64,000 nucleotides of DNA, from NCBI GenBank assembly GCA_022496805.1, contig CM040091.1:24728336-24792335 (forward strand), written 5' to 3'. How positions within the stretch are numbered: position 1 is the stretch's first letter; each line of letters begins with the position of its first letter. Shown piece by piece: positions 29,001 to 40,299 of the stretch. The notes beneath the pieces are model-generated. The model made no database searches. It was not told the origin of the DNA and worked only from the letters and a program-made list of their open reading frames with translations. The position numbers and the translations under genes were made by a program. This stretch comes from Pohlia nutans (taxonomy: Eukaryota; Streptophyta; Bryopsida; Bryales; Mniaceae).

Positions 29001-32000
29001 ACGACTCATCCATGCAACATCCACGGTATCCACGGGCCCATGGATGCAGCCTCAATGTCGTCCACGTAGCCGAGGACGTCCCTAGCAGCACCAAACTCAA
29101 TTTTATTCAAACAAAGCATGAACAGAAACGACTCATCCATGCGACATCCACGGTATCCACGTGCCCATGGATGCAGCCTCAGTGTCGTCCTCGTAGCCGA
29201 GGACGTCCCAAGCAGCACCAAACTCAATTTGATTCAAACACAGCATGAACAAAAACGACTCATCCATGCAACATCCACGGTATCCACAGGCCCATGGATG
29301 CAGCCTCAATGTCGTCCTCGTAGCCGAGGACGTCCCAAGCAGCACCAAACTCAATTTGATTGAAAAATAGCATGAACAGAAACGACTCATCCATGCAACA
29401 TCCACGGTATCCATGGGCCCAGGAATGCAGCCTCCATGTCGTCCTCGTAGCCGAGGACGTCCCTAGCAGCACCAAACTCAATTTGATTCAAACACAGCAT
29501 GAACAGAAACGACTCATCCATGCAACATCCACGGTATCCACGGGCCCATGGATGCAGCCTCAATGTCGTCCTCGTAGCCGAGGCCGTCCCAACCAGCACC
29601 AAACTCAATTTTATTCAAACACAGCATGAACAGAAACGACTCATCCATGCAACATCCACGGTATCCACGGGCCCATGGATGCAGCCTCAATGTCGTCCTT
29701 GTAGCCGAGGACGTCCCAAGCAGCACCAAACTCAATTTGATTCAAACACAGCATGAACAGAAAGGACTCATCCATGCGACATCCACGGTATCCACGGGCC
29801 CATGGATGCACCCTCAATGTCGTCCTCGTAGCCGAGGACGTCCCAAGCAGCACCAAACTCAATTTGATTGAAAAATAGCATGAACAGAAACGACTCATCC
29901 ATGCAACATCCACGGTATCCACGGGCCCATGGATGCAGCCTCAATGTCGTCCACGTAGCCGAGGACGTCCCTAGCAGCACCAAACTCAATTTGATTCAAA
30001 AACAGCATGAACAGAAACGATTCATCCATGCAACATCCACGGTATCCATGGGCCCATGGATGCAGCCTCAATGTCGTCCTCGTAGCCGAGGCCGTCCCAA
30101 GCAGCACCAAACTCAATTTGATTCAAACACAGCATGAACAGAAACGACTCATCCATGCAACATCCACGGTATCCACGGGCCCATGGATGCAGCCTCAATG
30201 TCGTCCTCGTAGCCGAGGCCGTCCCAACCAGCACCAAACTCAATTTTATTCAAACACAGCATGAACAGAAACGACTCATCCATGCAACATCCACGGTATC
30301 CACGGGCCCATAGATGCAGCCTCAATGTCGTCCTCGTAGCCAAGGACGTCCCAAGCAGCACCAAACTCAATTTGATTCAAACACAGGATGTAGAGAAAGG
30401 ACTCATCCATGCAACATCCACGGTATCCACAGGCCCATGGATGCAGCCTCAATGTCGTCCTCGTAGCCGAGGACGTCCCAAGCAGCACCAAACTCAATTT
30501 GATTCAAACACAGCATGAACAGAAACGACTCATCCATGCGACATCCACGGTATCCACGGGCCCATGGATGCACCCTCAATGTCGTCCTCGTAGCCGAGGA
30601 CGTCCCAAGCAGCACCAAACTCAATTTGATTGAAAAATAGCATGAACAGAAACGACTCATCCATGCAACATCCACGGTATCCACGGGCCCATGGATGCAG
30701 CCTCAATGTCGTCCTCGTAGCCGAGGACGTCCTAAGCAGCACCAAACTCAATTTGATTCAAACACAGCATGAACAGAAACGACTCATCCATGCAACATCC
30801 ACGGTATCCATGGGCCCATGGATGCAGCCTCAATGTCGTCCTCGTAGCCGAGGCCGTCCCAACCAGCACCAAACTCAATTTTATTCAAACACAGCATGAA
30901 CAGAAACGACTCATCCATGCAACATCCACGGTATCCACGGGCCCATGGATGCAGCCTCAATGTCGTCCTCGTAGCCGAGGACGTCCCAAGCAGCACCAAA
31001 CTCAATTTGATTCAAACACAGCATGAACAGAAACGACTCATCCATGCAACATCCACGGTATCCACGGGCCCATAGATGCAGCCTCAATGTCATCCTCGTA
31101 GCCGAGGCCGTCCCAAGCAGCACCAAATTCAATTTGATTTAAACACAGCATGAACAAAAACGACTCATCCATGCAACATCCACGGTATCCACGGGCCCAT
31201 GGATGCAGCGTCAATGTCGTCCACGTAGCCGAGGACGTCCCAAGCAGCACCAAACTCAATTTGATTCAAAAACAGCATGAACAGAAACGACTCATCCATG
31301 CGACATCCACGGTATCCACGTGCCCATGGATGCAGCCTCAATGTTGTCCTCGTAGCCGAGGACGTCCCAAGCAGCACCAAACTCAATTTGATTCAAACAC
31401 AGCATGAATAGAAACGACTCATCCATGCGACATCCACGGTATCCACGGGCCCATGGATGCAGCCTCAGTGTCGTCCTCGTAGCCGAGGACGTCCCAAGCA
31501 GCACCAAACTCAATTTGATTCAAACACAGCATGAACAAAAACGACTCATCGATGCAACATCCACGGTATCCACGGGCCCATGGATGCAGCCTCAATGTCG
31601 TCTTCGTAGCCGAGTACGTCCCAAGCAGCACCAAACTCAATTTGATTCAAACACAGGATGAACACAAATGACTCATCGATGCAACATCCACGGTATCCAC
31701 GGGCTCATGGATACTGCCTGAATGTCGTCCTCGTAGCCGAGAACGTCCCAAGCAGCACCAAACTCAATTTGATTCAAACACAGCATGAACAGAATCGACT
31801 CATCGATGCAACATCCACGGTATCCACGGGCCCATGGATGCAGCCTCAATGTCGTCCTCGTAGCCGAGGACGTCCCAAGCAGCACCAAACTCAATTTGAT
31901 TCAAACACAGGATGAACAGAAACGACTCATCCATGCAACATCCACGGTATCCACGGGCTCATGGATGGAGCCTCAATGTCGACCTGGTAGCCGAGAACGT

Positions 32001-32412
32001 CCCAAGCAGCACCAAACTCAATTTGATTCAAACACAGGACTAACAGAACCGACTCATCCATGCAACATCCACGGTATCCACGGGCTAATGGATGCAGCCT
32101 CAATGTCGTCCTCGTAGCCGAGGACGTCCCAAGCAGCACCAAACTCAATTTGATTCAAACACAGCATGAATAGAAACGACTCATCCATGCGACATCCACG
32201 GTATCCACGGGCCCATGGATGCAGCCTCAGTGTCGTCCTCGTAGCCGAGGACGTCCCAAGCAGCACCAAACTCAATTTGATTCAAACACAACATGAACAG
32301 AAACGACTCATCCATGCAACATCCACGGTATCCACGGGCCCATGGATGCAGCCTCAATTTCGTCCTCGTAGCCGAGAACGTCCCAAGCAGCACCAAAACT
32401 GAAATAGTCTCA
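5027..32412 (-). repeat. 127-bp satellite A, main array, about 215 monomers
   Basis: A continuous tandem array with a strict 127-bp period, reverse complement of the array at 1-2003. On the + strand each monomer runs 'atggatgcagcctcaatg', the hairpin GTCCTCG-TAGC-CGAGGAC, 'gtcccaagcagcacc', 'aactcaatttgattcaaac', then 'atgaacagaaacgactcatc' and 'catccacggtatccacggg'. Higher-order repeats are obvious from shared private variants: 7 monomers (889 bp, 6004/6893/7782), 9 monomers (1143 bp, 15783/16926), 17-18 monomers (2159/2286 bp, 19720/21879 and 20736/23022), 19 monomers (2413 bp, 26324/28737) and 2 monomers (254 bp, 24419/24673). A short deletion disturbs the monomer near 14420. First and last monomers are more diverged than the centre. 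The short open frames are not conserved as proteins; I see no gene in these 27 kb. Confidence 0.97.
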
Positions 32413-32900
32413 AACACACAATGAATAGGAACAACTCATCCGTGATACATCCATGGTTCCCATGGGCCCATGGATGCAACCAATATATCGTCCTTGTAGC
32501 CGAGGACGACCAATCGACAATTTTACTGAAATATATTCAAACATTTGAACATCTCAAAGAACTTCTCCGTGAATATCCAAGGTTCGAATCAGCCAATGGG
32601 TGCATCCAACATGTCATCCTCTTGGGCGAGGACGAACTGCAGTCCCTAGAACTGAAATATTATTCAAGAACTTGACTTGCAATGACAACACATCCGCGGA
32701 ATATCCAAGGTTCGTGACAAATTAAGGAAGCAGCCACGATGTCATCCTCGTGGCAGAGGACGACTAACAGTCCTCCACGCAGATGTAGCACTTGACTTGA
32801 TAGAGTAACACATCTGTGGAATGTCCATGGTTCGTGACAGCCCATGGATGCAGCTAGCATGTCATCCTCGTAGCAGAGGGCAACCAGCAGCCCCCAAATA
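32413..32900 (-). repeat. Diverged units of repeat A at right edge of array
   Basis: Four units in the same orientation as the main array but progressively diverged. The hairpin site is at about 32490, 32611, 32740 and 32858, with arms partly conserved. Spacing stays near 120 bp. These match the dispersed form of the repeat seen at 4655-5026 and 34.1-36.1 kb, so they look like ancestral units at the array edge. Confidence 0.75.
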
Positions 32901-33321
32901 CAAGAACATTTATACGCCTGAGTAATTACGTATGTACGTAAGTGCATGTCAAGGAAGATATACTTTATCCTGCGTCTTGTCTTTGTGCACCTATTTCCGT
33001 AGATATTTATGGATGTGTGTGTATCATCATCATTCCAAAAAACTAGAATTAGATTTGCAATTGAATAGAATCATGGAGAAATTGTACCCATGAGTGTACA
33101 TGTAGTCAAGTGAGAGTGCAGGGTACATTCACTAGAGTACCAGGTGCTCTCAATGGTATTGTAGGTACTTTGGACGAATGGCGGCTCAATCGAGACTGCA
33201 AATCATTTCAAGTACTCTCATTCTTCCACATTTCAATATTTTAACCTGTGAGCTTCTTTCCCTTCCTCATTCACTCTTTCTTATCCTCATTCATCTCCTC
33301 CATTTTTTTTCCTTCTTGACC
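32901..33321. other. Non-repetitive A+T-rich upstream region
   Basis: No satellite unit, RNA gene or confident coding region. The last 80 bases are rich in pyrimidine tracts (cttcct, ctcctcc, tttttttt) ahead of the ATG at 33322, which is compatible with a 5' leader. Confidence 0.35.
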
Positions 33322-33780
33322 ATGGGTTCCAGACATCCAACCCATGCACTACAGATTCTTCGTCCGTCTCGTCCTTATACTCTAGGGGAATTGACTGGGT
33401 TCTTGTGGTTTGTTTACAACTCGGATGCATGTGGAGTGAAGAAAAATATTCCTCCTCATTCATTGTTGCAAGGCATTGTTAGTGGCGCAGATGATTTCTA
33501 TTGGAACATTCACTGTGGCGAAGAGATGGCACAACTGGAGGTTCTTTCTGGCATTTCATATGCTCAAGTGGCAGGAATTGTGTACCGTCCTGCCACATTT
33601 TTACTTCGTGGAGTGGCGGTGACAAGAAAGGATTGCGGGTGCGTGCGATTTGACTTTTGAGATTGTCCTCCCACAAATTCGAATGGTGGTGGGACCGAAC
33701 AAGTGATTGAGATATCATCGGATATGGCGAAAGTTGGAGAATCGGATGTGGCATCGGTGGGGAGCAATCGCCAATTTTAG
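33322..33780 (+). pseudogene. Small unknown gene with in-frame TGA
   Basis: The ATG at 33322 sits in a good context (accATGG) and opens 112 codons to a TGA at 33658-33660. The same frame stays open for 39 more codons to a TAG at 33778, with a plausible serine/glycine-rich tail. The product begins MGSRHPTHALQILRPSR. It contains 'DDFYWNIHCGEEMAQLEVL', which loosely resembles a W/Y-x-L...G-x-Y stretch near the N-terminus of the transposase at 50641 (LLWKLEPGKYDVYGL) and the protein at 55124 (YYWMLCAGQYRAYGL). It may be the N-terminal exon of a relative of that transposase, whose central part follows at 34645. Repeat-A units flank it in opposite orientations. I cannot assign a function. Confidence 0.45.
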
Positions 33781-34095
33781 TTTTGACTTACGCAGCACCT
33801 CTCGGCTCCTTGTTTTTGGCGACGGATTTTGAGTTTGGAGCGGTTTTGTTTTTGGTTTGCAGAGGCAGAAATAGATTGTTTTACGTGGCGGCCTTGTGAA
33901 TTTGCAGGGACCAGATTTTTAGAATTTAGAAAGTTTATACTTCTTGGCTGTATATACTTCGTTGGCCAGCTTGCTCCTCTGACCACAGTGGTCAGTGGCT
34001 TGTAATAATTTTTTGTAAATAGAAACCTGCCAGTTGCATAGTGGCGGAGTGGTTTTCATGTATTTACGGAATGCCGTTGAGGCTTAACTTTAGAC
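33781..34095. other. No gene seen
   Basis: A+T-rich spacer between the small gene and the next block of repeat-A units. No motif, RNA or repeat that I can support. Confidence 0.4.
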
Positions 34096-34500
34096 TAGGA
34101 TTCTCTTTCGGAGAGCCTGCTTGGAGGCTGTTGGTCGTCCCCGGCTGCATCCATGGGCTGTCACGAACCATGGGCATTCCACGGGTGTGTTGTTTCTGTA
34201 AGTCAAGTGTTTGAATATATTTCGGTGTGGTGGGCTGTTTGTCGTCCTCGGCCACGAGGATGACTTGGTAGCTGCATCCATGGGCTTTCTTAGACCATGG
34301 ATTTACCACGGAGGTTAGTTTTTTGTAATTTAAGTGATCACGAGGAGTACAAGCTGGCTCAACCCAAGAGTTGGATGCATCCATGGGCTGTTTCTATCCA
34401 TGGAAATGCCAAGGGGTGTTTCTTAAAAGAGCCTTGTGTTTGAAAAGTCCTATGTCTGGAGGGCTGCTGGTCGTACTCGGCCAATATGAGAATAGATATA
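34096..34500 (+). repeat. Diverged units of repeat A, forward
   Basis: Two clear units and a partial third, in the orientation opposite to the main array that ended at 32900. The better unit (34200-34325) has an intact hairpin GTCCTCG-GCCA-CGAGGA at about 34243-34260, then 'gctgcatccatgggct' and 'ttaccacggagg'. With the 32413-32900 units this brackets the 33.3-kb ORF between inverted copies. Confidence 0.75.
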
Positions 34501-34644
34501 TTTTAAAGGTCTAGGATATGACCTAAGTGCAAAGATGTTGATGGTAGTTTTATATGATCGAATTCACGGCTCGTTTCAACCTTGCAAAATCGCTCGTCTC
34601 ACTCAATCTTGTGTGCTGATTACCTTCATAGTTGTAGTGCACAA

Positions 34645-35892
34645 ATGGCTAGCATTTACTCGGGAGAGTGTAGCACAGATTTCGACACCATGTGTGTAGC
34701 AGATAGACCAAGTCCGTGGGTACCTACACGGACTGAGATGTACCTAGCCATGATCGAGCACTTCGCTACGTTTCATTCTCGATACAGGTGGGACGCTGTA
34801 AGCGTCGACTCGGCTGTGGAGGCTAACCTAGGCTTAGACGATGATGTTGAACGGTTGAGAATCGAGTGCCCTTACTCGTTCATTCAGCAGAGCGACATCC
34901 TTGATGATTGCACTGAGCGGACGTACTTGTTCAAGATGTCGGAAGATGGATCGGGCTGTGGCGTTGATCTTGTAAGGCGGATGCAGCCAGGAGGAGATCT
35001 AGCGAGTTGCTGGATCATGTTTGACCATATCAAGAGAGTGGTTGGATGGACAACAATGTCTTGTCATGTTTTTGATGCAGAATTTGGTCGCTTGATGACC
35101 ATAGCCACATGTGAGATTAGCAACAACGATGCAGAGTCGCAGAAGAACATGTGGGTAGCTTTGAATAAGGTAATGCAAAGAAACGGAGTTCCCAATCCCT
35201 ACTTCAAGGGATTCATAGCAAACCGGGATGAAGCTAACTGGGAGGCTGTGAGGGTCATATACGGGAATGGGGATCCAAACTGTAAGTTGGTTGGTAGAGA
35301 GAGACGTCTTGATATGGATTGGACCGGTTCATTGGAACGGCTCACACTAGAGAATATTCAGCCAAACAGTCAAGAGTTGCACAAGAAACTCTGTAAAGAT
35401 TACAAAGAGGCCAAGACCGCTTGGGAGTCTGAAGAGTTGTACCACTGCATAAGAGATACGTGGTTGTCTTCAGGAGCTGCCATCAAAGATGGAGTGCGAC
35501 AGCTGAATGATTGGTTAGGATTCTGGCACTTCAGATACCGTCAATGGGGCGGCTTCTTTGACCTGGTAATTTCTCAAATCGATGCTGTGAAAATATACTG
35601 CTAAAACAATTGAAATGTTAGTAATGTGAATATCGATGTCACTGACCCTTTCTAATCTTGCGATCAGGATCTCAACATCTGTGTGGAGGCGGATTTACCA
35701 TCGTGTAATCTAGGCGGAACCGCATATAGCCACTGGAAACGGCTGTCGGAGAGTAGAGGGACGGGTCTCTACATCGCAACGGTTGACGATATGATGCGCT
35801 CTGTGAAGCAATCAGCCGTTTACGAAGGGTTCTTACTGGCCATTCGTCGTGAACAAACCATTTCGTCGATGAGCATTGGATACGGGCTATAA
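34645..35892 (+). pseudogene. Degenerate Mutator-like transposase fragment
   Basis: Two exons: 34645-35565 and 35668-35892 (GT at 35566, AG at 35666-35667). The intron falls at the same place as in the gene at 50641. The product aligns by eye with the central MULE region of that gene. Shared blocks include FKMSE, GVDLVRRMQ-GGDL, WIMFDH-KRV, VIYGNG or IIYGNG, LSSGAA, and FWHFRYRQWGG. After the intron come ADLPSCNL versus ADMPSCNL and IATVD versus VATVD. The first acidic position (MFDH) is kept. The second block reads IANRDEANW where the other copy has MADSAQANW, so the likely catalytic Asp is Asn, and the C-x-x-H of the zinc-binding loop is missing. It ends at a TAA with no SWIM finger and lacks the N-terminal zinc-binding region. 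I call it a non-functional transposase relic. Confidence 0.7.
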
Positions 35893-35974
35893 GTCAGAAC
35901 ATCTCTATTTGCAGATGTTATAATCCTAGGTAACTTGTAGTATTGGTAATCCTAGGTAACTTGTAACATTTGGG

Positions 35975-36100
35975 TGTGGTGGTCAGGCGGTCGTCCTCGG
36001 CCACGAGGACGACATGCTGGCAGCATCCATGGGCTGTGTCAAACCTTGGATTTACCACGGAGGGTTTTTTTTTAAGTAATGTGTTTGAATATTTTAAGGT
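35975..36100 (+). repeat. Single diverged unit of repeat A, forward
   Basis: One unit with a perfect hairpin GTCCTCG-GCCA-CGAGGAC (about 35992-36009), then 'gacatgctggcagcatccat' and 'tttaccacggagg'. It lies directly downstream of the transposase relic, as other units lie next to the ParB-like gene. Confidence 0.75.
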
Positions 36101-36331
36101 TGGAACATTTCCACCTTTCTAGGTTTACACTGTCTATGTTTTGCTCCATATCTAGTTGGCAGGTTCCTTTCAGGGGTCAAAGGGTCTATGGTGTAGAACA
36201 CAGTACTCTTGGTCCTCCGTGAGAACTATGACAAACAAGGAACAAATGTCAGCACTCTTCAATTCTTCCATTCGAACCCCAGTTTCCATGTCTTCCGAGC
36301 GTTAGTGTGGGGGACGTTCACAATGACTTGC

Positions 36332-36505
36332 AACCATGGCATCCAAGGATAGTGATACAGAACCATGGCGTCCAAGGATAGTGATCCAGAACCATGGCGT
36401 CCAAGGATAGTGATCCAGAACCATGGCGTCCAAGGATAGTGATCCAGAACCATGGCCTCCAAGCATAGTGATCCAGAACCATGGCCTCCAAGGATAGTGT
36501 CACAA
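36332..36505 (+). repeat. 29-bp minisatellite, six copies
   Basis: Unit 'aaccatggcgtccaaggata' plus 'gtgatccag', starting at 36332, 36361, 36390, 36419, 36448 and 36477. It is nearly invariant apart from cgtcc/cctcc and gatac/gatcc variants. The antisense open frames here are repeat by-products. Confidence 0.9.
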
Positions 36506-37144
36506 ACTGGCCATCACCTGTCTTTCCTATCCAGACATCACATCTCCCCGCCGCCAAAGCAAAAGCCAAAGCCCAAGCACAATACCAGATGTCTATGTCA
36601 ATGATATCCTTGTTCCACTACCCAGCCAAATCCATGGGAATGTCATCATGGACGTTCATCTTGTCCTAATCACTGCCAAATCATTCAAATCCAACAACAT
36701 TTCAGAACCTTCAGCGCCTTACTTTTTCCAAGCTCTCTAATTCACAATGTCTGGGCATCCAAGGATAGTGACCCAGGACCATGGCTTCCACGACCCACAA
36801 CCATGGCCTCCAAGGATAGTGTCACAAACTGGCCATCACCTGTCTTTCCTATCCAGACATCACATCTCCCCGCCGCCAAAGCCAAAGCCAAAGCCCAAGC
36901 ACAACACCAGATGTCTATGTCAATGATATCCTTGTTCCACTACCCAGCCAAATCCATGGGAATGTCATCATGGACGTTCATCATGTCCTAATCACTGCCA
37001 AAACATTCAAATCCAACAACATTTCAGAACCTTCAGCGCCTTACTTTTGCCAAGCTCTCTAATTCACAATGTCTGGGCATCCAAGGATAGTGACCCAGGA
37101 CCATGGCTTCCACGACCCACAACCATGGCCTCCAAGGATAGTGA
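36481..37144 (+). repeat. 322-bp direct tandem duplication
   Basis: The stretch from 36481 recurs from 36803 with very few changes (both begin ATGGCCTCCAAGGATAGTGT), and a third partial copy starts at 37125. The unit contains a 'gccaaagc' repeat and the same ATGGC(C/G)TCCAAGGATAG core as the neighbouring 29-bp minisatellite. One arose from the other by slippage or unequal exchange. I see no convincing gene. Confidence 0.85.
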
Positions 37145-37810
37145 CCTTGAACCACTCACTGGCCAACAAGACTCACACAAAGCCAGACATCACATCTCCC
37201 CGCCGCCTATACCCAGATTCCCATGTCAATGACATCAAACCTACCCTAGTGCCCCTAACATACCGCGGTAGCCAAGGAAATCGTGGTAATTGCATAGCAG
37301 CCATCATTAGAACCCGCAGCCATCGGCCGCCGCCGCCACCAGAAACTCGGGCCTACTCATGTTTGCCAAGGTATTCGTGGACGTTCATCAAGCCCATCAT
37401 CAATGCCACAAAATTCAAAACCAGCAGCATTATAGAGACTCCAGCGCCTCTCATTCAAAGCTCTCATTCTAGTTCTACGCTGTCATGTTTGTCCCTCACT
37501 CCTGCACATCTCTCTTGCTGTCTATGTTCTTCTTTTGCGCATCTCTCTCGCCTGCGTGAAAACCTTCTTCTTTTGCGCATCTCTCAGTCCAAGTTCTCTC
37601 ATTCCAAGTTTTACCATTGCAATCCCAGTTCTCCCTTTCCTCCGATCCTTCTCCTCTTTAGTTTTAGGTTTCTGTGTTTTGCCTCTAATCTATCGCACGA
37701 TTCGCGTTCATCTTCTTCCCTGTCTAGTATCTCGCGCATCTATCTCGCATCTCTTCGCCCGTGCACTCTCCCTGATTTCCAATCTGCTCTGCTGTCTTTC
37801 ACTTGGAGCC
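37145..37810 (+). promoter_or_regulatory. Pyrimidine-rich leader upstream of gag-like ORF
   Basis: From about 37480 to 37810 the + strand is rich in C and T, with a repeated 'ttcttttgcgcatctctc' (near 37529 and 37568). Such CT-rich stretches are common in plant 5' leaders. I see no clear TATA box, and I found no partner for a long terminal repeat, so the regulatory call is weak. Confidence 0.3.
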
Positions 37811-40102
37811 ATGGCATCTTCCTCGGATAAGAATGAACAGCGCAAGCCCATTTACGTTCCTCGCCAACTCGATCAGTGGAAGAAACATCAAGAAGCTATT
37901 TGGTGTGACAAGACAAACTTGACGCGGTACTTGGAGGACGTCGATACCAAGGTCGACGTCGTACTTTGCAATGCGTTCATCCAGTCACACAGGGAAAGAG
38001 ACAAAAATGAAGCACACCCGTCCGGCGTTGTGGAAGGTATTCTTGTCCAGTACTCACCTCGTTACTTGCATACTTATTTTGGTTGGGATTTATCGGGGGT
38101 CATCAGTTGGAACGCATCCACCTGTCGTCACCCAGAGCCGGACTGGATGAAATTTTTGGGCGACACACCAAAGAAGAAGCCCGGGAGATACGATGTATTT
38201 GATTTGGCCAAACTTCACGGAGATCCTTGGTTTTCGAGGCTACGGGGCATACTCAGCCAAATCTTCCTCCGGAATGACTGCCATTCTATTGCAGCTGACC
38301 AGCTCAAAGTGATTCTCATGGCCGACGCTGGTGAGAAGGTGAATTGGGGTTTCATCCTGGACAAGTACTTCAGATACTGCCTGGAGGGCCACCGCAGCAG
38401 CATGACGTACCAGAGTCGGATCGGGCCCTTCCTGACCAAGTACATAACCCGCTACCTCGAGCACTACCGCACGTGCAACGCTCCACCGCCCTTGGGCACG
38501 TTTTCTGAAGTACAGCGCGAGTTATCCCCGAGAACCCGCGCTCGCCAAGACAGCCCGGAACCAAGCAGAAAGCGACAATGTGTGGCCATTGTAGCCGGAG
38601 GAACACCGAGACCAGTCGTGGAAGTGGATTCAGCTTGGGGACCACGCACCCGGGATTTCCAAGAACGTTACGCTACCATGAGGGAGTGCATGGACACACT
38701 CTTGCAGTTCGTCCATTCCACGGAGCAGGCCAGGGACAACATGGCAGAGAAACAGTCCTTGTGGGAGAGATCCAACCGTAAGGTGGCTGAGGAAATCAAA
38801 GCCGCCAAAGATGAAGCCCAGAAGACCTTGGATGCGGCTCGACGTGAGCTTCAGATGCAACTTGGTGAAGCCGAGCAAAACATGGCGAACTTGCGCATCC
38901 AAGTCGCTAATTTGGAGCTCGAATTGGCCAACAACAAGGAGAGGGGCGACGCACTAGACAAGGAGAATTCCATCCTCAAAGAGCGAGTCGACGCACTTGA
39001 CAAGGATAATTCCATTGTCAAAGCGCGAGTCCAAACCTTGGAGATCCTAAACGATTAGTATTTGGCGAGGTGCAAGGACTTGGCAAATGAACGTGAGTTC
39101 GCACAGGAAGGGCAGTCGTCGCAACCTCAGTTTGCCATGGTGTCCGAGGAAGTCGCACGTCTGCAAGCAGAGCGTGTGAAGACAGAGAATGCGAATGCGA
39201 ATTTTGAGGCCAACAAAGTCCGCACAATACAAGAGGCAGTGCGCGTCACAGTCACCAATGTATACAAACACCTCAGAGACATGCCCAAGGCCACGGCACA
39301 TCCAACCGAAGAGTTCATTGACCGATGCTGTGACGATGCCATTGAGAGCTTGGGCCTGCAAGAATCAGACTTTGACTGGGATGATGAAGACGTGCATTTG
39401 CATCAGATCTTGCAACCCGAGAGTGAGGCAAGAGCAGGAATCCGGGAAGAGACACCCCCAAACACACTGCCAGCACCAACCACAACTTCCATGGTAACAC
39501 CAGTCCCAGTGACGACACCAATCACACCCGGAGCTCCAAGCGACCCCCAATCTGCTTCAACTACCCAAAGTGCTGCCCAAGACGCTGCCCAAGGTGTCAC
39601 CCAAGGTGCTGCACAAAACGCTGCCCAATCGGAGGAGATGCCTCAATCCTCGCCACCCCAGCCTCCACAGAACACGGTACAGCATCCCTCCAAAACTTTT
39701 CAAGAGCATAAGACTGCTTTGGCACAAATAGATTCCGATAACAATTTAGAGGAGCACTCTAACGATATTGAGGGTGATGAGGACTTTGCTATCGCCATAG
39801 AAGAAACCTTGAAGTATTTTAATGAGAACCCGGATTTGGGTGCCCGTTACTCCAATCTCGATGCAATTGTTAAGGGGTGTCTATGTTGTAATAAAAACCT
39901 GGCCAAGAGCGTGTTTGATGTATATCAACATTGTGCAACTGAAAAGACAAAACACGTCCTGATGCATAGGGGTGTTGCTGCAGCCATAAAAGCCCTTTAT
40001 GGCGACCAAGATCCACCACGTAGCCAAGCTGCACAGAGACCCCGCGAAGAAACCCGACCAAATCGGTCATCATCCGCCAGTCGCGCCAAAAACAGGGGTT
40101 AG
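37811..40102 (+). pseudogene. Gag-like coiled-coil protein with in-frame TAG
   Basis: The ATG at 37811 has a good context (gccATGG). The frame runs 415 codons to a TAG at 39056-39058, then continues in the same frame for a further 348 codons to 40102, about 763 residues in all. Residues 1-230 contain a globular region ending VNWGFILDKYFRYCLEG...RIGPFLTKYITRYLEHY. Its layout matches the gag-like ORF at 61692-62671 (LLQYVVPIFSPEKP...INWAILIHR...CPLAPFLYHLYKKHGC). Residues from about 290 to 450 are heptad-rich coiled coil, with EN-ILKERVDALDKDNS-type internal repeats. Then come a P/T/Q/A linker and a basic serine/arginine tail. This is the shape of a plant retroelement gag or a transposon accessory protein. 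No zinc knuckle, protease or polymerase follows. The TAG is probably a nonsense mutation, since nothing around it suggests programmed readthrough. Confidence 0.55.
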
Positions 40103-40107
40103 ATCAG

Positions 40108-40236
40108 TTAGTGACCAAGGGAGCGAGCATGGACCCTGTATACAATTTTGTTAATACCACAATGTTTTTTTTCTTAGTGACCAAGGGAACGAGCATGGAC
40201 CCTTTATACAATTTTGTTAATACCACAATGTTTTTT
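40108..40236 (+). repeat. 66-bp direct repeat, two copies
   Basis: 'gtgaccaagggagcgagcat' at 40111 recurs at 40177 as 'gtgaccaagggaacgagcat', each followed by 'acaattttgttaataccaca' and a T tract. Confidence 0.85.
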
Positions 40237-40299
40237 TCCTCTCCATACAAACTCCGTTGTATAAAATCTGCTTCTTGTTCATGTATTACATGCTTGCAA

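Noticed and set aside
5027..32412. CRISPR-like array (regular repeats with a hairpin)
   Set aside because: The whole 127-bp unit is repeated with no unique spacers, and the context is eukaryotic with introns and retroelements.
5158..32675. Hundreds of 60-127 codon open frames on both strands of the 127-bp array
   Set aside because: They recur once per monomer, overlap on both strands, start and stop with the repeat, and vary like the DNA. They are by-products of a repeat whose length is 1 mod 3.
36259..36569. Antisense ORFs of the type LDAMVLDHYPWTPWF
   Set aside because: Translation of the 29-bp minisatellite in three rotating frames (87-nt period).
38215..39600. Antisense ORFs across the gag-like gene
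   Set aside because: They lie opposite a well-supported coiled-coil reading frame and show no domain of their own.
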